A DNA stretch of 64,000 nucleotides from Vibrio mediterranei. GTDB taxonomy: Bacteria; Pseudomonadota; Gammaproteobacteria; Enterobacterales; Vibrionaceae. Numbering within the stretch: position 1 is the stretch's first letter; each line of letters starts with the position of its first letter. Positions 35,140-44,200 of this stretch are shown in pieces. The position numbers and the translations under genes are program-made. Below the pieces are notes generated by a model. That model was not told where the DNA came from. It did no database searches and saw only the letters and a list, made by a program, of their open reading frames with translations. The stretch is taken from the NCBI RefSeq assembly GCF_900088415.1, contig NZ_FLLQ01000006.1, forward strand, positions 336,382 through 400,381, given 5' to 3'.

Positions 35140-37284
35140 TTAGCCCATGGTAGCCATTACTTTATCTGGGAGGCCAAAGTATTTTTGGTTACCATCTGGT
35201 TCGAGGAGAAGGCAATGGGTAGAACTTGTTATTAAAGCCGGGTCCATAGTGGTGTAAATGACGGTCTTGTCTTTTAATGCCCCAGTGAAAAGTTGATTCA
35301 TATAGCCAGCATGTTCCGCCTCGCATCCAACAAAAGGCTCATCAATGATAAATAGGTTTTGCGACATATCACCGAGTCCAATCGCTATTTTTAATTTTTG
35401 AATGACACCGCTTGGTAAGTTCTTCAGAACGTCAGTGTTTAAATGGCTGTCTAATCCTTCAGTGAACCATTTTGACAGCTCCAATAGCTCAAATGTGTAA
35501 AGCATCTGTGAGGTAGAAATAACGCCATTGTGTAGCACGTAATTGGAGCGAATAGTTCCTTCAAACAGATGCATGTCAAAAGGTATGAAGTTAATCGCTT
35601 TTCTATAACGAAAGTTATTGAATTGCTTTATGTTATAGCCGTCAATGTAAACCGCGCCTTGGTATCGTTCTTCCAGACCTGCAATAACCATCAATAATGT
35701 CGTTTTACCACTGCCAGCAGGTCCAGAGATTGCAGTTTTGCTTCCCGGGGCTAGTTTAAACCCCAGATTTGTCAGTCCTGTTTGAGCCCCTTGGTAGCGG
35801 TGAGTGATCCCACTGCCAACAACCTCACCGTTGAATTTACGGATAGGCGGACTCTTTTCGAGCGACGTTTTATCGTCATTCAAAGACATCAAAGCGTTTA
35901 TTTGAGCTGCAGATGATTTGATAGTCTGGAATTTGGTAATCGAGTTGTATATTCCCATGATGGGACCTAGTGCTTTCCAGACCAAAATAACGGTAGCTAG
36001 CATTGCGCCTGCATCGGAGTTGCCATCCATGACAGTAATAACTGCGGTCACAATTGAAGCAGTACCGATAGCTTGGATTAAACCTCCACCAATAGCCTGA
36101 ATTTTACTATTCGTCATGGCAACGTGAGCTGCGTCGTTAGAGCTTTGTTCATGGGAGGCATTAAATCGAGATTGAATGACTCTCAAAAGCGGTAAGCCCT
36201 GAATGGTGTTAATTCCACGAAGCAGCTCATTCCATTGATAAGAGACCATCGCGTTAGCTCGAGAGCTGTTCGCCGTTGCCTGCGAATAGATATAGCGAGA
36301 ATACAAACAGAATACAATCATCAAAAGGATACCGGCTAACACTGTCAGTGCTGCGTATCCAGACAAGATCGTTACAGCTAAGATAAAGATCACGATAAAC
36401 GGCATATCAAAGTAACTCAGAGTTGCTTCCGCAGTCACAAGCTTCCTGAGTTGATCGATATCCTTGAGACGAGCAAGCTGTGAAGATACACCTGCAGAAG
36501 AGGTCATAGAGTAGGGTAACCAAAGAAGTTTTGATATGACGTTCCTTGATATATGGACGGCGAGATCTTGTCCTGAGGTTGCGAGTATGTTCATACGAAC
36601 TTTCTTTACTGCATACTCAGCGAAACCCAAAAACACAGCGAACAGCGTTAACCAATACAATGTAGAAACCGAACTCGAAGCGAGAGCGAAGTTATAGACG
36701 CTCATAATGAAAAATGGCTGTAACGCACCAAATATATTGATGACTAGAGACAAAAACACAAGACTTTTAAACTCATCGTTGTATCGATAGAAAGCGTATT
36801 TGATCCAATTCGATTTATCTTGAGATTCAGGTGGTGGCTCACGAAATAGCTTAGAGTACTCTGATATAACCGTTAACGAATAAGTGTTGCCAACTAAAGG
36901 CACCGTCACGCTGTTATTGTTTTTGTAGTCGAAAAGTGTCGCTTCACCATCTCTTACTGACAACAGAATCGCTTCCAACTTATCGAGTTCTATGAAACAG
37001 GGTAAATGTAGCCCTTCAGTGGCCTCTAGTTTTGCTTTCTCATACTTTGTAGTGCGGCACTGGTATCCCAGACGTGTCAGCGTTGCTTCGAACCCATCAC
37101 TATCGGATTCTCCGGGCATGAAAGCATCTGATAGAAGTTCAGGTGTTCCTTCCCATTCCATGGCTATTAGAGTGTATGATAATCCCCTTAATAGAGGTGA
37201 ACCTTGGTATCTCTCCTGAAATTGTTCTGATTCAAAATCAGCTAGTCGCTGACCAATGTTGTTAAAATCAACCAGAATGCTCAT
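35140..37284 (-). CDS. Type I secretion ABC transporter with C39-like domain, degenerate ATPase motifs
   Basis: Half-transporter of 714 residues: an N-terminal peptidase-C39-like domain with no catalytic Cys-His pair (about 1-150), six membrane helices (about 170-440) and a C-terminal ATPase (about 480-714). Walker A (GPAGSGKTT) and Walker B with catalytic Glu (LFIIDEP) are intact. The Q-loop glutamine is replaced (IPFDMHLF), the signature is reduced to LPSGVIQKLKI, and the H-loop reads IYTTMDP with no histidine. It is last in the operon, and its ATG overlaps the stop of the other ABC gene (ATGA), so they probably form a heterodimer. It should export the giant protein encoded divergently. Confidence 0.85.
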   Translation of the reverse strand: MSILVDFNNIGQRLADFESEQFQERYQGSPLLRGLSYTLIAMEWEGTPELLSDAFMPGESDSDGFEATLTRLGYQCRTTKYEKAKLEATEGLHLPCFIELDKLEAILLSVRDGEATLFDYKNNNSVTVPLVGNTYSLTVISEYSKLFREPPPESQDKSNWIKYAFYRYNDEFKSLVFLSLVINIFGALQPFFIMSVYNFALASSSVSTLYWLTLFAVFLGFAEYAVKKVRMNILATSGQDLAVHISRNVISKLLWLPYSMTSSAGVSSQLARLKDIDQLRKLVTAEATLSYFDMPFIVIFILAVTILSGYAALTVLAGILLMIVFCLYSRYIYSQATANSSRANAMVSYQWNELLRGINTIQGLPLLRVIQSRFNASHEQSSNDAAHVAMTNSKIQAIGGGLIQAIGTASIVTAVITVMDGNSDAGAMLATVILVWKALGPIMGIYNSITKFQTIKSSAAQINALMSLNDDKTSLEKSPPIRKFNGEVVGSGITHRYQGAQTGLTNLGFKLAPGSKTAISGPAGSGKTTLLMVIAGLEERYQGAVYIDGYNIKQFNNFRYRKAINFIPFDMHLFEGTIRSNYVLHNGVISTSQMLYTFELLELSKWFTEGLDSHLNTDVLKNLPSGVIQKLKIAIGLGDMSQNLFIIDEPFVGCEAEHAGYMNQLFTGALKDKTVIYTTMDPALITSSTHCLLLEPDGNQKYFGLPDKVMATMG

Positions 37285-38915
37285 GCAGCCACCTCTTCAC
37301 CAGTTAATCTAACGGACTTCAAGCCAAACTTTTTTGCGTCCAATTTATTGCTAACAATAATGAGGAATTGCTGATTTGCCTTGGGAACTAGCGTAGATAC
37401 AACACGTTCACCGAACGCACTATCAAAAACAGAATCTATATCATCGAGTACCAATAATCGTTTTTGACTGAGCATTGCGCGGACAATCAACAAGGCATAT
37501 TGAACTTGACGAGACACAGGGGCATTTTTGTGACCAGTCAAAGCAGTGTAAAAACCGTCGGTAAGTGCATCTATTTCGTTTTTTATCCCAAGGTTTTTAC
37601 AGATAGTAAATGCGGCGCTATTCAAAACAGGCCTGAAGCAAGTGAGGTTATCGATGATAGTTCCCTCTACAAACGTACTGTCCGAGTCAATACGGTGAAC
37701 AGCATCTCGCCACGTATGGTAGTGTACCTGTTCGAGTGGGTGGTGATTAACGTATATTTCCGAGCGTTCACACTCGATATCTCGGGTTAAACAACGCGTA
37801 ATATGACTTTTTCCACTTCCCGATAAACCTCTGATAACTGCAGGTCGACCTAGTGCAAATTCAATGCGCTGACCAGAAGAGAGCTTAACCTCAATTAGAT
37901 TTCCAATATCTTGCTGTTGAGGTGTCGGAAGTGTCTTCTCATTTATTGATTTAGTTTGAACCTCACGTTGTTGCTTGTACTCAAGCTCAAGCAGTTCAGT
38001 TACTTTCTCAATGTGAAGCTTATTCAATTTCCAACGACCAATGGTACGCATTACTTGCTGATATGGAGCGAAGTAACGGTTGGTCAACATAATGATCGCT
38101 GCCATTACCCCCTGGCTAGCGGCGAGGTTAATGACTGATGTTGCAAGAAGCACCACTACACAGGCAATTGATAGCTGTTGTATCAGTGCTAAGACTAAGT
38201 TGAATTCAGACTCCAAGTTTTCATACTCAATGTTTTTTCTTTCACGCTCTTTGACCATGTCAGTCATCAAGCTTTCAAGTCGATACTCCATAGTTCGGCT
38301 TTTATTGTCGAGGGGGCTGGAAACGATCTCTATGATTTTTGAATTAGTCAGTCCCTCTATCTCAGATTTCTCTTCGAGTGTGACTATTTTTTTGTTTGAA
38401 ATACGGCGTGCAGCGATGTAAAGAATCAAGGACGCTACGATGAGAGTGACCCCAGCACCTAGGTTTATCAGACCAATAATGACGATAGTAATCACACTTA
38501 CAACGGCATTGATAACCGCTCTAACCGTTTCGCCGCCAAAGAAGCTCTTGATTTCAGGTATTGTGGCAATGCGCTCTAAGTACTGGCCGGGTTCCAACTG
38601 ATTAAATTTATTAATTTCTGCCAAACAGACGGATTTAAAGACTCTGTTAGTTAAATCACTTTCAAAATCCTTCATGAGCGTCGCTGTGATGACTTCTTCT
38701 TGTTTTTTCAACAAGTAATCTAAGTATATAGCGCCGAGAATAATGGCGAACAATAGAGAAAGCGTATCTTTTGCTTGGTTAGGGAGCACACGGTCAAAAA
38801 TAATCAAAATAGAGAAGGGCAATACAAGAGCGAACAACGTCGACATAATTGTCGAGAAGGTTAGGTACACCGTATCAGCAATTGTGATTCTTTGGGAAAA
38901 ATGCTCACTACTCAT
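37281..38915 (-). CDS. Second ABC half-transporter of the secretion system, degenerate ATPase
   Basis: Half-transporter of 544 residues, without the C39-like N-terminal domain. Six membrane helices lie at about 15-285, then an ATPase from about 345. Walker A is intact (GLSGSGKS). Walker B reads LLVLDDIDS, so the catalytic Glu is Asp. Q-loop (RIDSDSTF), signature (VSRQVQYALL) and H-loop (IIVSNKLD) all lack the canonical residues. In heterodimeric exporters one partner may carry a damaged site, and here this partner is the more eroded. Gap of 24 bases to the TolC gene. Partner: the 714-residue ABC protein downstream. Confidence 0.83.
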   Translation of the reverse strand: MSSEHFSQRITIADTVYLTFSTIMSTLFALVLPFSILIIFDRVLPNQAKDTLSLLFAIILGAIYLDYLLKKQEEVITATLMKDFESDLTNRVFKSVCLAEINKFNQLEPGQYLERIATIPEIKSFFGGETVRAVINAVVSVITIVIIGLINLGAGVTLIVASLILYIAARRISNKKIVTLEEKSEIEGLTNSKIIEIVSSPLDNKSRTMEYRLESLMTDMVKERERKNIEYENLESEFNLVLALIQQLSIACVVVLLATSVINLAASQGVMAAIIMLTNRYFAPYQQVMRTIGRWKLNKLHIEKVTELLELEYKQQREVQTKSINEKTLPTPQQQDIGNLIEVKLSSGQRIEFALGRPAVIRGLSGSGKSHITRCLTRDIECERSEIYVNHHPLEQVHYHTWRDAVHRIDSDSTFVEGTIIDNLTCFRPVLNSAAFTICKNLGIKNEIDALTDGFYTALTGHKNAPVSRQVQYALLIVRAMLSQKRLLVLDDIDSVFDSAFGERVVSTLVPKANQQFLIIVSNKLDAKKFGLKSVRLTGEEVAA

Positions 38916-38939
38916 CGACCAATCCTGTTGTATGCTCGT

Positions 38940-40322
38940 TTAATTTTTCAGGTGCTCAGGTATGACATCCATGTCACGAATACTGGACTCATTAACCATT
39001 AGCGCCATGATCTTTTCTATGCTCAATGGGGAAAGGTTACCTACCGTTTTATCGAGGCGAATAGATTCAATGACATAATCATACTTCGCACTTTCATAGT
39101 CCCGTATAGCACTGAAAAGTTTACTTTCCGCCGCAAGTAAGTCGGTTAAGGTACGTGTCCCTAAATCGTAAGCCCTCTTGATTCCATTGTAGGAAGAATA
39201 ATTGGCACGAATAATATTTTCGAAAGTAAAAATCGATTGAGAGAAATCATTGATGTTCAGTATCGAGGTTTCCAGGTCATTCTTGACGGTATTTCTAGTA
39301 TCTAGAAGTAGTAGTTCATTCCGTTCGATGGTTTTCTCATTCTTTTTATAGGCATAATAATCGGACCCCCCGGTTGTAATGGGTACCGTTAAGGTGAGAC
39401 CCAAAGACTTCGAATCACTGATGCCAGTAGAGCCAGGTGTTGTGATAGGGTCGAAATTATTAGTGTCATCGTGGCGATAACTTGCACTTGCAGATAAGCT
39501 AGGTGCAAAGTTAGAACCTGTCTCTTTTAGGGTACGAAAACTGCGTTCTAGAGTTTTTTCAGAAACAATGATGTCGTTGTTGTATTGCATAGCTTGCTCT
39601 AGCAAATCGCCACTTCTATCCAAGCTAATTTCGGAAAGTAATAAACTTCGCTCGAGATCTTGTGTGGGGATGACAGGGTACTGTGTTAACAATTCTAAAG
39701 TATTGAGAATTACATCCTTATCTTTCCCAAGCGTTCTAAGGCGATTCGCTATGCCTTCTTTTTGAGCGACGACCTCATACAACTCGCTTGCTGCTACGTT
39801 TCCAAGTTCTACATTTCGCTGCATTTGCCTCAGTCTAGCAAGAGAAGAGTCAAGTTCAGCTTTGGTTGCTCTTGTTTGCGCGCCGTTTTTCAGAAACTCG
39901 AAATACTGGATCGCTATTTCTTGGATAACTTCTTGTGTCTTGTTTTCGTTCCTTATTTCTTCGATATTAAAGTCCAGTTTAGCGGTGCCATATTTATATA
40001 TATCTGCAAGGTTGAATAGCGTCTGGCTTAACGAAACACTATATCCATGGTCGTTATAGCTGTTCGTTGTATCGTCTGTTCCGCTAAGCACAGTTCGGTT
40101 TCCACTCCATGTTGTAGTAGCGTTGGCAGAGATTGTGGGTAGAAACTTGGAACGACTCACATCAATGTTGTAAGCATTTTCCTCAACACCTTTGCGACTA
40201 GCAATTAGGGATACGTTGTTGTTCAGTCCAATCTGAACCGCTTCGAGTAATGTCAAAGCTTGCGACGGGGTAGCAACAATGGAAAACAAAGCACAACTAA
40301 CTAATCTTCTGATAGGCCACAT
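38940..40322 (-). CDS. TolC-family outer-membrane secretion protein
   Basis: Protein of 460 residues with a signal peptide (about 1-22, cleaved after SQA) and the duplicated helical/beta structure of TolC-type outer-membrane efflux proteins. Recognisable parts: TLLEAVQIGLNNNVSL at the mature N terminus and the later YDLGTRTLTDLLAAESKL, the TolC repeat motif. It would form the outer-membrane tunnel for the HlyD/ABC pair. The gene begins inside the last 26 bases of the kinase-like gene, indicating coupled translation. Confidence 0.9.
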   Translation of the reverse strand: MWPIRRLVSCALFSIVATPSQALTLLEAVQIGLNNNVSLIASRKGVEENAYNIDVSRSKFLPTISANATTTWSGNRTVLSGTDDTTNSYNDHGYSVSLSQTLFNLADIYKYGTAKLDFNIEEIRNENKTQEVIQEIAIQYFEFLKNGAQTRATKAELDSSLARLRQMQRNVELGNVAASELYEVVAQKEGIANRLRTLGKDKDVILNTLELLTQYPVIPTQDLERSLLLSEISLDRSGDLLEQAMQYNNDIIVSEKTLERSFRTLKETGSNFAPSLSASASYRHDDTNNFDPITTPGSTGISDSKSLGLTLTVPITTGGSDYYAYKKNEKTIERNELLLLDTRNTVKNDLETSILNINDFSQSIFTFENIIRANYSSYNGIKRAYDLGTRTLTDLLAAESKLFSAIRDYESAKYDYVIESIRLDKTVGNLSPLSIEKIMALMVNESSIRDMDVIPEHLKN

Positions 40323-42531
40323 ATTTCTTAATCACCTTGAGAATTTCATCGCTTTTGTATGGTTTACTAATGACGTAGTCCATTCCGGCTTCGATACAAG
40401 CTTTGTGTTCAGCCACGCTGGTTAAAGCGGTCGCACCAATGATGGTCGAAGGGATTGATACGTCGTTCTCTTTTTCATGCTCACGAATTAGGCGCGTAGC
40501 TTGGATTCCTCCCATTCCGGGCATAATGCAGTCCATAAATATGATATCGGCACGCTGCTTTTTAACCCATTCCACAGCCTCAGAGCCATCACCAACGGTG
40601 TCTGCATTATATTCTTGCTTCATCAAAATACGCTTGAGGAGGAACTGCTGAACCTTGTCATCTTCAACTATCAAGAACGAGCTGTTTTCTAACGTTTCTT
40701 CTACTGACTCAGCTTCTAAAGCTTCTCGAAGGTGAGGAATAAATTCATGAGGAAGGATCGGACTAAAAAACACTTTGTCCACATATTGATGGGTAATTTG
40801 TGCAAGCTCAGAAGTACTCGACATAAGAAACAGCTTTGTAGCCGTTGGTTTTAACCTAGAGCTTAGTGTCTTACTAAATGGTGCAATCTGTATCCCTTCA
40901 ATTGCATCTGTAATGATGACGCCATCGACTTTCTGTTGTGATGGGTTTAGGCGGAACAGCTCATTTGGGTCCTCACAAACGGTATATGTTGCACCATTCA
41001 TGGATAACACATCGGTTAGAATCTCCAGAGAAAGCATTCCAGAGCTACATACAATTAAGTTTTTACCATTTAATGTATCTGAGTTCGGCGCAAAATAGCT
41101 TTGTGCTTCTAGATCGACTTCCACTTGAAAACGACGTTGTTTGCCAGACTCGAACCACTTAGAGCTAAAGTGACCGACGTTGCCGAGTATTGATTTGGTC
41201 CACTCATCATTGCTACCCATTGAATCAGCTCGTTCAGACCAGTGTAGGGAATCAACTTTTGCCACCTTGACGTTGGTATTAGTAAGGAAGGTTAGTGACA
41301 GCGTAATGCGTGCACGTTCAACATCTAAGCCACTTCCTGTTTCAACTTTGAACAGAACATTTCTGTCAGTTTGAACTTGCAGTGCGTTTGAAAGCTTTAA
41401 GAACAACATCCAAAACAGACTAGTTTGGTGACCAAGTACCATTGCTGGGACGCTGCCGACAAATGCGCATTCTAAAGACAGGTTCTCGCGTTGTAATTTG
41501 GACTTCATGTGAATGGTCAGCTCAGATATGACATCTAAAAAAGAAAAGGCGCTACTGCTCTTGTCACGCCCTTGTGAGAGTAGTCGGTTATAGTTTTCGG
41601 CAAGTTCCGACAAGGTATTTGCCGCTGATGTGATGTCTTGCGCAAGCACAGCAGTATTCTCATCAGCATCTTGTACTAAGTAGTGAATACCACCTTTAAT
41701 GGTGTTGGTGATTCCCCGAATCTCGTAACCGATTAAACCATATAGCTGTTGATTGAGGTCAGCATCTTGCTGCTGCTTATCAACCTTTTCATGAAGTAGC
41801 CTAAGTTTGGAATAAATACTTCTCTCTATCGGATCGATTTCTGTCGTGCTCAGTATCTCGTCGATCTTTGATGAGTCGAGTTCATCGAGTCGCTCTGCAA
41901 GAGACTCAAAACTCTGATTAACAGAGCGGCGGTCCCGAACTGTCTTCTTGAGGCGGTTCCATCCTCCCAATACCACCGATATTGCGATAACAGCGAGTAT
42001 TGGAAATATCACGACAATTATGTTGACGGAAGATCGTAAGTCTTCAACAACTTGTTTGTGCTCCACAAAGAAAAGATCATCGAACCTGTTACGTATCTCA
42101 ACATAGTTATTGCTGAGGGTGGTGCGAAGTAAATAGTAGTCTTCTTGAGCCGGGTCATTCACAGCGAAAAAGCGGTTTATCGCTAACTGAACGTTACTGT
42201 ACTCCACAGCGCCAACCAAACTTACTTGTTTTTTGTCTAGCGCAGCTAACGCTTTGAAGGCGGCTAGGTCATTTAGTAGTAATCGGGTATACCGTTTTAC
42301 TTCACTACATTCACCAGATTGGAGGCACAAGTCAACGTTAAGAATGGTGACTTCGAGCGAACTATTTAACTTTTCAGTTTGAGAAATTAACGGAGTTGTA
42401 AAGGCACTTTCTTTAGGGGCAGCAGTGTAGTACTTGTAAGCGAACCAGAGACCAATAGCGGAAAGGCATAGTAAAAGTACTATGCCTAATTTGATCACCG
42501 GAAAGCTGTAGATCTTGTACCGCTGCTTCAT
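40297..42531 (-). CDS. Hybrid-kinase-like membrane protein with lost phospho-acceptor histidine and intact receiver
   Basis: Protein of 744 residues. Two helices (about 12-32 and 170-190) flank a 140-residue periplasmic sensor region with a Cys pair (DLCLQSGEC). The kinase region shows an H-box-like helix, LYGLIGYEIRGITNTIKGG, in which Tyr replaces His. The ATP-binding part (about 345-480) lacks clear N and G boxes. A receiver-like domain with a weakly conserved acidic site follows (about 490-610), then a canonical receiver (about 620-740: LIVEDD, FMDCIMPGMGG phosphosite, Thr and SKPYK). It probably signals as a scaffold or is phosphorylated by another kinase. Lies between the adaptor and TolC genes, so it is part of the secretion operon. 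Confidence 0.82.
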   Translation of the reverse strand: MKQRYKIYSFPVIKLGIVLLLCLSAIGLWFAYKYYTAAPKESAFTTPLISQTEKLNSSLEVTILNVDLCLQSGECSEVKRYTRLLLNDLAAFKALAALDKKQVSLVGAVEYSNVQLAINRFFAVNDPAQEDYYLLRTTLSNNYVEIRNRFDDLFFVEHKQVVEDLRSSVNIIVVIFPILAVIAISVVLGGWNRLKKTVRDRRSVNQSFESLAERLDELDSSKIDEILSTTEIDPIERSIYSKLRLLHEKVDKQQQDADLNQQLYGLIGYEIRGITNTIKGGIHYLVQDADENTAVLAQDITSAANTLSELAENYNRLLSQGRDKSSSAFSFLDVISELTIHMKSKLQRENLSLECAFVGSVPAMVLGHQTSLFWMLFLKLSNALQVQTDRNVLFKVETGSGLDVERARITLSLTFLTNTNVKVAKVDSLHWSERADSMGSNDEWTKSILGNVGHFSSKWFESGKQRRFQVEVDLEAQSYFAPNSDTLNGKNLIVCSSGMLSLEILTDVLSMNGATYTVCEDPNELFRLNPSQQKVDGVIITDAIEGIQIAPFSKTLSSRLKPTATKLFLMSSTSELAQITHQYVDKVFFSPILPHEFIPHLREALEAESVEETLENSSFLIVEDDKVQQFLLKRILMKQEYNADTVGDGSEAVEWVKKQRADIIFMDCIMPGMGGIQATRLIREHEKENDVSIPSTIIGATALTSVAEHKACIEAGMDYVISKPYKSDEILKVIKKYVAYQKIS

Positions 42532-42534
42532 GTT

Positions 42535-43881
42535 CTATCGCTCATCAAATGCGTCTTCAATTGCCGACATCACTGGCTTAGCGGCGTATTCAATAACACG
42601 TCGATCACCAGTCTTTATATCAGCTGTGAATTCCATAAACGGCGAGAGGCTATACTTGGTCCCAGAACGTTCAAGAAAGTCATGTTCAATAGTAATCTTC
42701 GCTAAGTAATATTCTGTTTCTTCCTCTTCATAAGACGAGCGACTGATAGATGAAATTTTGCCCGGCATAAAACCGTATTTTGCAAAGTTATAGGTATCAA
42801 ACTTCAGTTTTACCTCCTGTCCAACCTCAACGAAACCCATTTCTTTTCTAGGGATCTTGGCTTCGCCATGTAACGTGTTATTTAACGGAGCTATGTCGGC
42901 AATGCTTTCTCCAGGCGGAACGACCGCAGACCGAAAATTAAAATGAACCTTGTCAACGACACCATCAACTGGCGAGTAGACCACCAAGCGATTTACTTTA
43001 TCCGTATGCTGGGGTTGTTGTATGCGCTTGATATCTAAGTCCTTATTTGCCTGAATGATCTGAGCTTGGTATTCGGCATTCCTATTTACTATGAGATCGT
43101 TCAATTGTTTTTCTAACCTTAGCAGTTGAAAATCCTCATTCATGAGAGACTCATCGAGATTTTCAATTTCTCTTACCATGTTGGATTCTTGTACTTGCAT
43201 ATTGAGCACGTCGACGTAAGAAGCCATCTCTTCGTTATAGAGAGTTTGTTTGATTTCAAGTTGTTTTCGAATCAGTTTGAGCTGATTTAACGAGCTCACA
43301 CGTCTCTTCTTCATTGACGCTATTAAACGGTCTTTGTGTTCAATGTCATGTTGAATCAATGCCTCAGCTGAAACGTTCTTAGCATTCTCCTTGCGCCACG
43401 TATCTTGATTGACGTTAACCAACTCAGGAAAGTCAGCATAACGCGAGTAATCGGGCTCCTGTTGAGAAATAAGCGCATGATACCTAAGTTTATCCAACTC
43501 CAATTGAGCGATTTCCGCGTTCATAGTCGACAACTGAGAATTACGTTCAATTGCTCTGAGTCTGGCGATGGGTTGCCCCTCGTATACAATATCCCCAGGC
43601 TTAACGAGCATCGTATCGAGAATGCCTCCTTCAAGGTGCTGAACTTTCTCAATGTCGGATTCAAGCAACAATTCTCCTCGAGAAGAAACCACAATATCTA
43701 TACGGGCCTGAGAGGCGATCCCTAACAAGATTAAAATGATGAAGAAAGTGAGCAACAAGGTCTTATGGACTGTTGTCATTGCGCTTTTGATTTCTACCGC
43801 TTCTACATAATCAGACTCGGATTTGTCCGTATTTTGAATTAAGGCACTTCTAATGTGATGTTCGATATTACTTTTGCTCAC
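42535..43881 (-). CDS. HlyD-family membrane-fusion protein of the secretion system
   Basis: Adaptor of 448 residues: cytoplasmic N terminus, one membrane helix (about 38-60), a lipoyl/barrel region split by a long coiled coil (about 115-290), then the HlyD C-terminal domain (VYSPVDGVVDKVHFNF, GFVEVGQEVKLKFDTYNF). It would bridge the ABC proteins and the TolC-type channel. The start is GTG 43881 with a strong GGAGG box. The gene opens the minus-strand operon, with 3 bases to the kinase-like gene. Confidence 0.93.
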   Translation of the reverse strand: MSKSNIEHHIRSALIQNTDKSESDYVEAVEIKSAMTTVHKTLLLTFFIILILLGIASQARIDIVVSSRGELLLESDIEKVQHLEGGILDTMLVKPGDIVYEGQPIARLRAIERNSQLSTMNAEIAQLELDKLRYHALISQQEPDYSRYADFPELVNVNQDTWRKENAKNVSAEALIQHDIEHKDRLIASMKKRRVSSLNQLKLIRKQLEIKQTLYNEEMASYVDVLNMQVQESNMVREIENLDESLMNEDFQLLRLEKQLNDLIVNRNAEYQAQIIQANKDLDIKRIQQPQHTDKVNRLVVYSPVDGVVDKVHFNFRSAVVPPGESIADIAPLNNTLHGEAKIPRKEMGFVEVGQEVKLKFDTYNFAKYGFMPGKISSISRSSYEEEETEYYLAKITIEHDFLERSGTKYSLSPFMEFTADIKTGDRRVIEYAAKPVMSAIEDAFDER

Positions 43882-44200
43882 AATCGCCTCCAGGTCCGCT
43901 TTCTAAACTAATGTATTAAATTTACGTGATTACAGGGTGTTAGGTTTATAAAGCGATAGATTAGTTACAACTAATAGCTAAGTATACTTAGTGCCATTTT
44001 TCAAAAATAAATCCTTGATAATCTGTAGTTTGTGTCAAGTTACATACGCAAAAGCAGAGGCTAAAAGAATCGTAATAAAGATCGGCCTAAACTTTTTAAC
44101 TTGTTTTTAATGAATTTTCCTTGTCTTTCGTGTCTGGTGTCCTTTACTGCGTTTCTAGGAAGTGTCTGATTTTAAAAGCTGACAACGCGACGGAGGCAAC
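43882..44200. promoter_or_regulatory. Divergent regulatory region between secretion operon and giant gene
   Basis: No gene in these 319 bases. Two dyads are visible: ATTAGTTACAACTAAT at 43960-43975 and the perfect palindrome CTAAGTATACTTAG at 43978-43991, which together could bind a regulator controlling both directions. I found no convincing sigma-54 or sigma-70 promoter elements. The untranslated leader of the giant gene may be long. GGAGG at 44192-44196 is its ribosome-binding site. Confidence 0.5.
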
